From JBGTKH01 sp041744735 (lineage in GTDB: Bacteria > Planctomycetota > Planctomycetia > Pirellulales > Pirellulaceae), in NCBI GenBank assembly GCA_041744735.1, contig JBGTKH010000304.1:1-9376 (forward strand): a stretch of 9,376 nt of DNA, in the 5' to 3' direction. A program made the translations under genes and the position numbers. Under the pieces are notes generated by a model. It had not been told where the DNA came from and did not search any database. It saw only the letters and a list, made by a program, of their open reading frames with translations. Of the stretch, positions 1 to 7,035 are shown in pieces; position 1 is the first letter of the stretch, and each line of letters opens with the position of its first letter.

Positions 1-20
1 CCATCGAGCGGCGCACTCAT

Positions 21-1550
21 TTAGTTCGGCCGGCGCTCTGTGTTCTTCGTCAGTTCGGCCAGCCGCCGTTGAACTTGCGGCGTGAGCAGGTCGGCGGTGT
101 AGCGCCAGCTCCAGTTGCCTTCGATGGTGCCGGGGATGTTCATGCGGGCTTGGCTGCCGAGGCCGAGGATGTCTTGCAGGGGGATGACGGCGGTGTCGGC
201 GGTGGACGAAAGGGCCAAGCGGATCAGGTCCCAGTGGATTTCGTGGCCGTCGGTGTGCGTGTAGTCCAAGACGGTGCGGCGTTCGTGTTCTAGGTTGCGA
301 AACGCGCCGTCCGATTGCGGTTGCGAGAGACTTTGGAACCAGCCCACGGCTGTGTCGTTGTCGTGTGTGCCGGTGTAGACGACACAGTGATGAGGGAAAT
401 TGTGCGGACGGTGATACCAGCCCGTGTCGTCGGCAAAGGCGAATTGCAGCACGCGCATGCCGGGCAGTCCCAAATCGTCGCGCAATCGATGGACTTCAGG
501 CGAGATGGAACCGAGGTCTTCGGCCACCAGCGGCAAGTCGCCGAGTTGACGGCGAGCTTCATCGAAGAGCTTGCGGCCCGGCCCTTGGACCCAGCGGCCG
601 TCGATCGCCGTGGTGTGATCGGCCGGCACTTCCCAGTAGGCTTCGAAGCCGCGGAAGTGGTCCAGCCGCAGCATGTCGCACATCTCACGGGCGTGACGAA
701 TGCGAGCGATCCACCACGCGTACTGTGTTTGCTCCAAGGCATCCCAGCGGTACAGCGGGTTGCCCCAGAGTTGTCCGGCGGCACTGAAATAATCCGGCGG
801 CACTCCGGCCACGGCCGTGCGCCGCCCCGCGGCGTCCAGATGAAACAACGGCTGATGACTCCACACGTCGGCACTCTCGTACGCCACGAAGATCGGCATG
901 TCGCCGAGGATGCGGACGCCGCGCTGGTTGGCGTAATCCCTCAATGCCCACCATTGCCGGAAGAACTGATACTGCAGAAATTTTTCGTGGTCAATCTCAC
1001 GTTGCAATCGCTGGGTTTCGCGTGCCAGTGCCTCGGGGTGTCGCTGAACGAGCGACGGCTCCCACTGATTCCAATCGGCGCCGTCGTGGGCGTTGGTCAG
1101 CGCGATGAACAATGCATAGTCGTCAAGCCACGAGCGATTGTGTTGACAAAAGTTTGAGAAGTCGTCGTGTTGTTCGCCACCATCGGCAGCCCGGAATCGC
1201 TGGAACGCACGCTTCAGCAAACTCGCCTTGAATGGTCCGACACTGTCGTAGTCCACTGCATCGCCGGGAAACTGCGGCGCGTCGGCCAAGTCGGCAGCGT
1301 CCAGCCAGCCATCGTCTTTGAGCCGGTCCAAACTGATCAGCAGCGGGTTACCGGCGAACGCGGAATACGCCGTGTAGGGCGAGTTGCCTTTGGCGGGCGG
1401 CGCGAGCGGCAGGACTTGCCAGATGCTCTGTCCGGTTCGCTCAAGAAAATCAACGAACCTGTACGCCGCTTGTCCCAGATCGCCGATCCCGTGGGGCGCA
1501 GGCAGGGAAGTCACGTGCAGCAGGATGCCCGACGATCGTGGAAATCTCAC
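21..1550 (-). CDS. malQ: 4-alpha-glucanotransferase (amylomaltase), GH77
   Basis: This enzyme transfers alpha-1,4-glucan segments between acceptors, including glucose, in cytoplasmic maltodextrin and glycogen metabolism. The 509 residues match the usual bacterial length of about 500. Family signatures run in order: LLHVTSLPAPHGIGDLG near residue 10, the SPYTAYSAFAGNP block at 57-69, GDMPIFVAYESADVW at 216-230, the nucleophile in RLDHFRG (D297), the acid/base in VAEDLG (E344), the third catalytic Asp in GTHDND (D397), and NIPGT near the C-terminus. The start is GTG at 1550. An in-frame TGA at 1562-1560 rules out a longer form, and a weak GAGAAG-like ribosome site precedes the GTG. No signal peptide is seen. 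The gene sits alone behind a terminator and a candidate promoter, so it is probably transcribed separately from the redox genes upstream. The family call is firm; the physiological substrate is inferred. Confidence 0.97.
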   Translation of the reverse strand: MRFPRSSGILLHVTSLPAPHGIGDLGQAAYRFVDFLERTGQSIWQVLPLAPPAKGNSPYTAYSAFAGNPLLISLDRLKDDGWLDAADLADAPQFPGDAVDYDSVGPFKASLLKRAFQRFRAADGGEQHDDFSNFCQHNRSWLDDYALFIALTNAHDGADWNQWEPSLVQRHPEALARETQRLQREIDHEKFLQYQFFRQWWALRDYANQRGVRILGDMPIFVAYESADVWSHQPLFHLDAAGRRTAVAGVPPDYFSAAGQLWGNPLYRWDALEQTQYAWWIARIRHAREMCDMLRLDHFRGFEAYWEVPADHTTAIDGRWVQGPGRKLFDEARRQLGDLPLVAEDLGSISPEVHRLRDDLGLPGMRVLQFAFADDTGWYHRPHNFPHHCVVYTGTHDNDTAVGWFQSLSQPQSDGAFRNLEHERRTVLDYTHTDGHEIHWDLIRLALSSTADTAVIPLQDILGLGSQARMNIPGTIEGNWSWRYTADLLTPQVQRRLAELTKNTERRPN

Positions 1551-1644
1551 AGTCGCTTCTCAATCGCATGATGACCGGCAATTTTCATTTGCGGGACGGT
1601 CGGCCCCGCACGTGTCGAAGGGAGAGGCACCCCGGCGCGTGTCC

Positions 1645-1674
1645 AGCATAGGACCGGCGCGTACGCGTCGTCAA
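1645..1674 (-). promoter_or_regulatory. Candidate sigma-70-type promoter of malQ
   Basis: On the minus strand TTGACG (1674-1669) is followed after 18 bases by TATGCT (1650-1645). These match TTGACA at five of six and TATAAT at four of six positions. It lies just after the terminator of the upstream gene and about 95 bases before the malQ GTG, which is a sensible position. Planctomycete promoter consensus is poorly known, so this is a sequence match only. Confidence 0.4.
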
Positions 1675-1690
1675 CTACCCGCGACACACC

Positions 1691-1727
1691 AAAAAAAGGG
1701 CTGGGCGACACGTGTGTCGCCCAGCCC
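1691..1727 (-). terminator. Intrinsic terminator after the outer-membrane barrel gene
   Basis: A perfect 14-bp stem, GGGCTGGGCGACAC (1698-1711) with its complement at 1714-1727, encloses a nominal 2-base loop that would open to at least 4 bases. On the minus strand the stem is followed at once by seven T residues (A7 at 1691-1697 on the plus strand). Stem plus T-run has direction, so it ends minus-strand transcription about 105 bases past the stop codon at 1832. It separates malQ from the genes upstream. Confidence 0.9.
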
Positions 1728-1831
1728 TCCAAAGGAATGGACAAGAATCCACCGACGAACTCTCGGTTCGTCAACCGCCTAAGAAACTAGTTTTGCACTG
1801 CGAACGTACCGTTGTCGGCCACGTTCAGTGT

Positions 1832-2935
1832 TTAGCGGGCAATGCCAACAGCAAAGGCCGCACCGATGAAGCCCAGATCGCCGCGGGTCGAGGCAATTTC
1901 GCCGCCGGGCGGCAGGATCGCGTCCAGCGCGCCAATGCCACTCAAGATACCGTCGAAGCCGCCGGCACCTTGCCAGACCTGCGCCTCAGCAGCGCCGCGA
2001 GCGAAGAACTTCGCACCGTAGCGAATCTCGCGCGACCATTCGGCGCCGACTTGCAACTCCAACACGGTGATCAGGTCGTTGCCTCGGCTGCCCACCGCGG
2101 CGGCCAAACCGTCCAGACCGAATCCAGTGACGTCTTGAGGATCAACGATTGCGATCGCGGCGCTGCGCTTGACGTTGCCGTACAGCAACGACGCGCGGCT
2201 GTTCGCGAACAACGCCAGATTGGAACTCCCCAAGTAACGCTTGCCTTCCAGGGCCACCGTCGGGCCGCCGCCGTCAAAGCGTTGGCTGGTCAACGTATTG
2301 AGGGCAACCGGGCCGGCCGCGGCAAACGACGCCGCGTCCGTCAGGTGCACGGACCCGTATCGTCCGCCGCCGCTCAGCGTAAACACCCAGCGGTCCCAAT
2401 TGATGACCTGCGTCATTTCTACGTCCAAAGCGTGGACTTCCAATCCGGCCAGAACCGTCTCCGTCAACCCAGGACCACCCAGCGGCGACGCCACGGGACC
2501 GGCGCTCTGGTCATACTGCCAGTAACGAACTCGGCCGCCGAAGCCGTCACAGTTCTGCTTGCCAATCCAAAACCGCGGCGCGGGGTTCATGCCAAAGCTG
2601 GCCGTTGATGGCGTGCCGGCGCCTCCCAGCAATCCCACAAGGCCCGCCAGGTTGGTGCTCGGGTTGCGGGCATCTTCAAAGAACGGCTGGACGACGGTAA
2701 TTTCCACACCGCCCGTCCAACCCGCCGTGGCGTGGCAGCAGGCATCGCAATCCACGGCATTCTCGCCGCAGCCGCCACCCAGTTGCTCACGCAACGCCCG
2801 CACGTCCGCTTCGAGCGCGTCGATTCTAGCTAACGCGCTGGACGTGTAAGCGATATCCTCGGCCCGAACAAGCGCGGCCGAGCCCAAACAGGCCACGGCC
2901 ACGGCGACCATCACAACGCGAGTGCTCAATCTCAT
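1832..2935 (-). CDS. Outer-membrane beta-barrel protein, Lpg1974/MOMP-like
   Basis: A 367-residue exported protein, probably an outer-membrane porin-like barrel. Residues 1-25 form a signal peptide (arginines at 2 and 6, a hydrophobic stretch, then ALVRA before ED). A short heptad-like coiled coil follows at about 31-53 (SALARIDALEADVRALREQL), then a cysteine-rich linker with C56, C63, C66 and C67. The rest alternates glycine/aromatic strands with polar turns, for example GGVEITVVQPFFED, RFWIGKQNCDGFGGRVRYWQY and SRASLLYGNV, as in barrels. Signal peptide, coiled coil and barrel is the layout of planctomycete Lpg1974-type proteins. I chose the second ATG (2935) because a strong GGAGGT site (2948-2943) lies 7 bases before it; the first ATG (2950) overlaps that site. 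The protein does not end in the usual C-terminal Phe. Substrate is unknown and the family assignment is from layout, not alignment. Confidence 0.75.
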   Translation of the reverse strand: MRLSTRVVMVAVAVACLGSAALVRAEDIAYTSSALARIDALEADVRALREQLGGGCGENAVDCDACCHATAGWTGGVEITVVQPFFEDARNPSTNLAGLVGLLGGAGTPSTASFGMNPAPRFWIGKQNCDGFGGRVRYWQYDQSAGPVASPLGGPGLTETVLAGLEVHALDVEMTQVINWDRWVFTLSGGGRYGSVHLTDAASFAAAGPVALNTLTSQRFDGGGPTVALEGKRYLGSSNLALFANSRASLLYGNVKRSAAIAIVDPQDVTGFGLDGLAAAVGSRGNDLITVLELQVGAEWSREIRYGAKFFARGAAEAQVWQGAGGFDGILSGIGALDAILPPGGEIASTRGDLGFIGAAFAVGIAR

Positions 2936-3146
2936 CGAAGACACCTCCATGCAAATTGATTAAGGCGGCGGCAAATGCAGTCCTACCGGCACGATCTAAA
3001 GTTCCGGTGAATGCGGCCAATTCGTTACGACCCCGTTCTGCCGTATTTTGCCATCGGACGGTCGGCGCAGGAGAAACCACTATTATGCAAGGCCGCGTCA
3101 TTTGCGGAACGACCGTGATCTTCAGCACAATCCTTATAGGCCTACG
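2936..3146. other. Intergenic region between the iron-sulfur fusion gene and the barrel gene
   Basis: About 210 bases hold the ribosome site of the barrel gene and an 8-base palindrome TAGGCCTA (3137-3144) just after the upstream stop codon. I see no T-tract terminator here and no promoter that stands out. Read-through from the upstream redox genes into the barrel gene is therefore possible, but an undetected promoter is equally possible given the length of the gap. Confidence 0.4.
2943..2948 (-). promoter_or_regulatory. Shine-Dalgarno site that decides the barrel gene start
   Basis: On the minus strand GGAGGT sits 7 bases before the ATG at 2935. It overlaps the alternative ATG at 2950-2948 (ATGGAGGTG), so that upstream ATG cannot be served by it. 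This supports the shorter, 367-residue protein, which also gives the better signal peptide. Confidence 0.8.
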
Positions 3147-5312
3147 TTAGTTCAAGAAATCCGGCAAGTAACTGTCGCCCCCGCCGCTGTTTTCCAGCAG
3201 CTTCTGCTGCTCGTTCTCGTGCACACGCTGTTCCGCGTGCCGCAGCGCGATGTATGAGCCGCGCATGAGCCGGTCTTCCTTGCCGGAGCCGGCCTCGATG
3301 ATGATGGCGGATTCGTCGAGCAGTTTCTTTTCCGCCACGTTGATGCCGTAGCAGCGAGTCTGGCAGAGGCCGCAACCGACACATTTGTCGGCCCGCACGA
3401 CCGGCGCGACGAAGCCGGAGCCTTCGATGGGCAGACCCAGTTCATCCACCTCGGTGCCGACGCGCGTGAACTCGATGGCGTCGTAGCCGGCGGCCACGCA
3501 TTCGTCCACGCACAACTGGCACGCTTCACGGCCGGCGTAGGGCAGGCAGGTTTGCTCGTTGACGATGGCCAGCCCCATGCGGGCCACCTTCTTTTCTTCC
3601 AGCGGCAGAGCGCGAATCGCGCCGGTCGGGCAGACCTGGCCGCAGGCGTTGCAGCTTGATTCGCAGCCGGCCCAGTCGGCCACGACCTGCGGCGTCCACA
3701 GTCCTTCCAAGCCCTGTTGAAAACCCATCGCCTGCAGCACGTTGCTCGGGCACACTTTAAAACACTCGCCGCAGCGAATGCACATTTCCAGGAACTCTTG
3801 CTCGGGCACACTGCCCGGCGGACGCACCGGCAGATAGGCGTTGGGGTCGTGCAGATTCGCGCCGAAGGTCTTCGTCACCGCGGTGATGCCGACGCCGCCA
3901 GCCACTGCAGCCGCGGTTCCGGCGGCCAGCGACAAGAATCCGCGCCGGCCGAGTCGCGTCTCGTGAGTGGGTGGATCGTTTTCCACTTTCAGCTCGACCT
4001 TGTTCCAGCGCTCGACGAATTTGATCGCCTGAGTCGGACAGACGCCGCCGCACGTTTGACACAGCGTGCAGTCGCTGGTGCGCGTGGTGAAGTCGGGCTT
4101 GATCGCGTCGAACGGACAAATCTCCACGCACTTGTTGCAGTTGATGCACGTGGATTCAACCTTACGTTCGCTCACGCGAATCAAGTTGCCAAGGGAAAAC
4201 ACCGCGCCGCTGGGACAGACGTACTTGCACCAAAACCGCGGCTTGAACAAACCCAGCCCCAGCACGACGAAAAACAGCCCGATCGACACAAAGTGCCCGG
4301 CGTTCATCGGCGCGACTTGGTGCCAGCCGCGCATGCTGCCAGTTTGCAGCGGCTCGAACAGGAACAGCATCCCGCGCGTCACAACCGGGATCGCCGCCAC
4401 GTAGCCGGACACCAGCACGCCGAACATCGACGCGATCAGCGTTCCCAACAGCAGATAGTACTTGATGTGCACCCACCAGCCGTCGTCCGCAACGCGAAAC
4501 CGCGTCACGCGCTTGCCGATCACCCAATCGAACAAATCGATCAACGTGCCCAGCGGGCAAATGTAGCCGCAAAAGCCGCGCGGGATAAAGACGCTGATCA
4601 CTAGAATAATGCCGGCGAAAGTGAGCGACCAAACCCACGACTTGGCCGCCAGCGCCGTCGATAGGCTGACCAGCGGATCGATGATCAAGATGCTGTCGGC
4701 CGGCAGCACTTCTTTGGCCGCCAGCGAATCCGTGTAGTGCGAAGGCCAACTGCCCGGCGGCGCTTCGTGTAATGTCCACGGGCCGCTGCTGAACGTGAGC
4801 TGCATGAGCAGGTCGGGAGCGAGCGATTCCACCGGCTCGATTTCCAGCCGGCTCGGTTCGGACTTGAGGACTCGGAAGCCGCCGACGTATCGCTGCTGCT
4901 GGTCCGCGATGCTCTCATCCGCCACGTGCAGCGTCATACCGGTCTTGATCCGCTGGATGATCGGCTGCTCGGTGACCAGCACCGCTTTGCCGGTCGCTTC
5001 GATCGAATGCGGCTGCCAATTCGGCCAGATCTTCGCCGGCTGTGCGCTGTACGGCCAGCAGACGTAGAAGAACAGCACCAGGAAGATCACGAAGCAGATC
5101 GCTTGAATCGTTCTCCGCACCGGCGACGATAGCCACGAAGGGCCGACCCGCTTCAACACGCGGCGCCACAAGCCCGGCTTGCCCGTAACGCGGTCGGCAA
5201 ACAGCGCTTTGGGCAGCACTCGCTTCGCGGCACGCAGCAACAGTCCATCCGACGGCGCCGCGGCGTTCTTTTTCGTCTTGCGGAGAAATGGGAGAAAGAT
5301 ATCCAGCCGCAT
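3147..5312 (-). CDS. Membrane polyferredoxin, NapH-like half fused to NapG-like half
   Basis: A 721-residue protein predicted to move electrons across the membrane. Transmembrane segments lie near 67-87, 226-244, 282-310 and 338-357, with an extracytoplasmic insert of about 135 residues between the first two. Two CxxxCP motifs follow membrane helices (C248/C252 and C362/C366), as in NapH/NosR/MauN proteins. Two ferredoxin motifs come next (C389-C399 and C415-C425). At 455-473 a twin-arginine segment, GRRGFLSLAAG, leads into a NapG/MauM-like part with four more cluster motifs: C511-C521, C550-C561, C589-C605 and C644-C654. NapH and NapG are normally separate proteins of roughly 280 and 230 residues. 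The apbE and FMN-binding genes lie directly upstream in transcription, which suggests flavin is the redox partner. No clear ribosome site precedes the ATG. NosR-like function is an alternative, but it has no FMN-binding domain of its own. Donor and acceptor are unknown. Confidence 0.9.
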   Translation of the reverse strand: MRLDIFLPFLRKTKKNAAAPSDGLLLRAAKRVLPKALFADRVTGKPGLWRRVLKRVGPSWLSSPVRRTIQAICFVIFLVLFFYVCWPYSAQPAKIWPNWQPHSIEATGKAVLVTEQPIIQRIKTGMTLHVADESIADQQQRYVGGFRVLKSEPSRLEIEPVESLAPDLLMQLTFSSGPWTLHEAPPGSWPSHYTDSLAAKEVLPADSILIIDPLVSLSTALAAKSWVWSLTFAGIILVISVFIPRGFCGYICPLGTLIDLFDWVIGKRVTRFRVADDGWWVHIKYYLLLGTLIASMFGVLVSGYVAAIPVVTRGMLFLFEPLQTGSMRGWHQVAPMNAGHFVSIGLFFVVLGLGLFKPRFWCKYVCPSGAVFSLGNLIRVSERKVESTCINCNKCVEICPFDAIKPDFTTRTSDCTLCQTCGGVCPTQAIKFVERWNKVELKVENDPPTHETRLGRRGFLSLAAGTAAAVAGGVGITAVTKTFGANLHDPNAYLPVRPPGSVPEQEFLEMCIRCGECFKVCPSNVLQAMGFQQGLEGLWTPQVVADWAGCESSCNACGQVCPTGAIRALPLEEKKVARMGLAIVNEQTCLPYAGREACQLCVDECVAAGYDAIEFTRVGTEVDELGLPIEGSGFVAPVVRADKCVGCGLCQTRCYGINVAEKKLLDESAIIIEAGSGKEDRLMRGSYIALRHAEQRVHENEQQKLLENSGGGDSYLPDFLN

Positions 5313-5348
5313 CGTTGTGACCCGTTTGATATAAGCATCCGTGGCCGA

Positions 5349-5394
5349 CCTGAATCCGTGGGGTAATCAGCAGTGTACTCCCCACCGATTCAGG
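5349..5394. repeat. Imperfect inverted repeat before the iron-sulfur fusion gene
   Basis: Arms at 5349-5363 and 5380-5394 pair over 15 positions with a single C/C mismatch: CCTGAATC with GATTCAGG, then GTGGGG with CCCCAC. The loop is 16 bases. It lies 37 bases before the ATG at 5312 and about 67 bases after the FMN-binding gene. No T-run follows on the minus strand, so it is not an ordinary terminator. It could be a leader or intercistronic stem-loop, or an operator. Confidence 0.6.
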
Positions 5395-5460
5395 ACGGTC
5401 ACGGATTTGGAAGAAGATTAGGTCATCGAGTTTTTGAGAATGGCATGAAGTACTTCGTCG

Positions 5461-6891
5461 TCAATTTGCCCCGCTGGCCAGCGCTTTGGCCGTGGCGTTG
5501 ATGATGGCTTCGGACGTGATCGTCGCGTTGGTCGTGGCGTCAACTCCTTTGACGCCTTGCTTGGCAATGATCTTCGCAGGCGTGTCGGTCAGCGCCGAGT
5601 AAAACTGTTTCTCGCGATGCTGTGTGACGCGCACCGATTCGATGCGGCCGCTGCGCACAACGACGTTAACGCCGACCTGCCCCTCGTATCCTAGACTGCT
5701 CGCATCGTATGAACCGTCACGCACGCGGCTGACGTCGGTCAACTCGAATAGTTTAATGGCGTCCATACTGGCGCGAGCGCGGGCCTGAAACTTCTCGATG
5801 CGTTTCTGCTGCTGTCCGGTCGCGGGAACGTCCAACACTTTCTGATAGTATTGCAGGGCTTGTTGATATTGGCCGGCGACGCGACTGGCATCGCCCGCGT
5901 GCATGTAGGCCGTGTCAGGATAACCTTGACGAGCCAGCGCGTCGCACAGTTGCAACGCCTTTGTGGTGTCGCCCATGTCCGCCAGCAGCTTGATCGTCGA
6001 GACCGTCGCCGGCGCTTTGTCCAACAATTCATCGGCCATCGACTTGCTGCCCAAGCGCCAGTAGCATTCGGCCAACAGCACCGTTTTGCCCGGCACCACG
6101 TCCGGGTACTGCTCGACGCCCGCCTTGCGCAGCCAAAACGCCGACCGCGCGTAGTCTTCCAACAGATTGTGATACATGCCTCCCAATGACTGCATGACGC
6201 GCGACGTGGTCTTGGAGTCATCTTTGTTCACCACCAGCAGGTGATGCATCAACCGCACCCCTTCGCGCCACTTGCCGGGATTCGTGTTGATGACGTCCCA
6301 GACGTATTGGCCCATGTTCTTCTGATTATTCCAAGCGCCCTGCGGCTTTTCCGGCCAAGTCAGATCCAGCGACTGTGGATAGTTCAAGGGCGTGGAGTTG
6401 TACCAATCGGGCGGCGTGCGACCGAGCTGATCGATCAGCGCTTCGACCTCCGCGCGAGTGCGCGTGTCCTTGCTGCCGAGTGTGTTGCCGGTGCCAGTAC
6501 TGCCGCTGGTGCTACTGCCGGTGGTGCTACTGCCGGTGGTCGAACCGGTCGCGGGCCGGCTGGTTGCCGTGCCCGGCCCCGCCGAGGTTGTCGCTCCAGC
6601 GGTCTTCTCGTTCAGCACGTATCGCTTGTCGCCAATCGTGACGGCGTGAATGGTCGACAATTGATAATTCGAGGTCACCTTCTTGCCGCTCACCGTGATC
6701 TCAACTGTCAGCACCGTGTCGGTTTTGGAGATGACGATGCACTCGACCTTGCTGCCGCTGAGAAACTCGATCGTGGCGGCGTGCGCGGAGGTCGACAACA
6801 TCATCACGACGACGACGAGCGACGCGAGCAGGCGCGGCCACAGCGGCGAGGGGAATTGAGTTACTGTTGAATAAAGTTTCCAAGAATTCAT
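5461..6891 (-). CDS. Secreted TPR-like protein with C-terminal FMN-binding domain
   Basis: A 476-residue exported protein, probably a carrier of covalently bound FMN. A signal peptide covers about 1-39 (hydrophobic LLASLVVVVMML, cleavage after AHA). A small beta-rich domain follows at 40-97, then a Ser/Thr/Gly linker at about 98-140 encoded by a 15-bp tandem repeat. Residues 200-365 are helical and TPR-like (DYARSAFWLRKAG, GQYQQALQYYQKVLD). The last 85 residues match an FMN_bind domain (RDGSYDASSLGYEGQVGVNV, then IESVRV). The ApbE target motif reads DATTNATITS, with N455 where the usual motif has Gly; the acceptor would be T457. The start at 6891 is preferred because AAGAGG precedes it by 4 bases, while the ATG at 6915 lies inside a palindrome and spoils the signal peptide. 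The apbE gene lies just upstream and the polyferredoxin just downstream, supporting a shared redox role. The partner is inferred from context. Confidence 0.85.
   Translation of the reverse strand: MNSWKLYSTVTQFPSPLWPRLLASLVVVVMMLSTSAHAATIEFLSGSKVECIVISKTDTVLTVEITVSGKKVTSNYQLSTIHAVTIGDKRYVLNEKTAGATTSAGPGTATSRPATGSTTGSSTTGSSTSGSTGTGNTLGSKDTRTRAEVEALIDQLGRTPPDWYNSTPLNYPQSLDLTWPEKPQGAWNNQKNMGQYVWDVINTNPGKWREGVRLMHHLLVVNKDDSKTTSRVMQSLGGMYHNLLEDYARSAFWLRKAGVEQYPDVVPGKTVLLAECYWRLGSKSMADELLDKAPATVSTIKLLADMGDTTKALQLCDALARQGYPDTAYMHAGDASRVAGQYQQALQYYQKVLDVPATGQQQKRIEKFQARARASMDAIKLFELTDVSRVRDGSYDASSLGYEGQVGVNVVVRSGRIESVRVTQHREKQFYSALTDTPAKIIAKQGVKGVDATTNATITSEAIINATAKALASGAN
6485..6544. repeat. 15-bp tandem repeat inside the FMN-binding protein gene
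   Basis: Four units of 15 bases lie end to end: 6485-6499, 6500-6514, 6515-6529 and 6530-6544. The two middle units differ by one base (CTGCCGCTGGTGCTA and CTGCCGGTGGTGCTA); the outer ones have diverged. The length is a multiple of three, so copy-number changes would keep the frame. It encodes the flexible Gly/Ser/Thr linker between the N-terminal domain and the helical part. Confidence 0.8.
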
Positions 6892-6904
6892 ATAGCCTCT
6901 TCTC

Positions 6905-6948
6905 GTAGGCCGCAATGGTAATCCGGCCGGATTGCAAATTCGGCCTAC
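6905..6948. repeat. Nested palindromes over the start region of the FMN-binding gene
   Basis: GTAGGCCG (6905-6912) pairs with CGGCCTAC (6941-6948). Inside it GCAAT (6912-6916) can pair with ATTGC (6931-6935), and at the centre is a perfect 14-base palindrome AATCCGGCCGGATT (6920-6933). It lies 14 bases before the chosen ATG and would fold in the leader of the FMN-binding gene, so it may influence its translation or mark a repeat insertion. Confidence 0.7.
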
Positions 6949-6951
6949 ACT

Positions 6952-7007
6952 GTAGCCTGACTCTCCGAGTCGGGCGTCGTTCGACCCGACTCGGAGAGTC
7001 AGGCTAC
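6952..7007. repeat. Perfect 23-bp inverted repeat between apbE and the FMN-binding gene
   Basis: Arms at 6952-6974 and 6985-7007 are perfect reverse complements, with a 10-base loop (CGTCGTTCGA). The arm starts GTAGCCTGACTCTCC and continues with GAGTCGGG. No T-run follows on either strand, so it is not a typical intrinsic terminator. Long perfect hairpins between genes resemble REP-type dispersed repeats. I recall similar elements near gene ends in planctomycete genomes, but that is memory and not tested here. Confidence 0.9.
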
Positions 7008-7016
7008 GTCGGTTGC

Positions 7017-7035
7017 GGCCTAACCGCGTTAGGCC
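7017..7035. repeat. Short hairpin over the apbE stop codon
   Basis: GGCCTAAC (7017-7024) pairs with GTTAGGCC (7028-7035) around a 3-base loop. The right arm contains the apbE stop codon (7029-7031). With the 23-bp palindrome and the nested palindromes it makes three inverted repeats within about 130 bases. Confidence 0.7.

Noticed and set aside
315..1157. Long plus-strand open frame (280 codons) opposite malQ
   Set aside because: It lies wholly antisense to a GH77 gene with all catalytic motifs, and its translation has no recognisable domain. GC-rich codon use leaves antisense frames open.
1754..1772. Hairpin GACGAAC/GTTCGTC between the barrel gene stop and its terminator
   Set aside because: A 7-bp stem with no T-run is easily found by chance at this GC content, and the strong terminator 27 bases further on explains the region.
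1712..2608. Plus-strand open frame (298 codons) opposite the barrel gene
   Set aside because: It runs through the terminator hairpin and antisense to a gene with signal peptide and strong ribosome site; its translation looks like compositional noise rich in Arg, Gln and Ala.
3020..3060. Possible sigma-54 promoter before the barrel gene (TGGCAAAATACGGCA on the minus strand)
   Set aside because: The spacing between the GG and GC pairs is one base short of the required 10, so the match fails.
3717..4604. Plus-strand open frame (295 codons) opposite the iron-sulfur fusion gene
   Set aside because: It is antisense to conserved CxxCxxC motifs and rich in His, Arg and Gln without a domain.
3147..6891. 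Nitrous-oxide reduction locus (nosR)
   Set aside because: The domains resemble NosR, but there is no nosZ, nosD, nosF or nosY and the FMN domain is on another protein. The same parts occur in several unrelated electron-transfer systems.
6892..6915. Upstream ATG of the FMN-binding gene
   Set aside because: It lies within the GGCCTAC palindrome arm and has no ribosome site that I can see; the ATG at 6891 has AAGAGG just before it.
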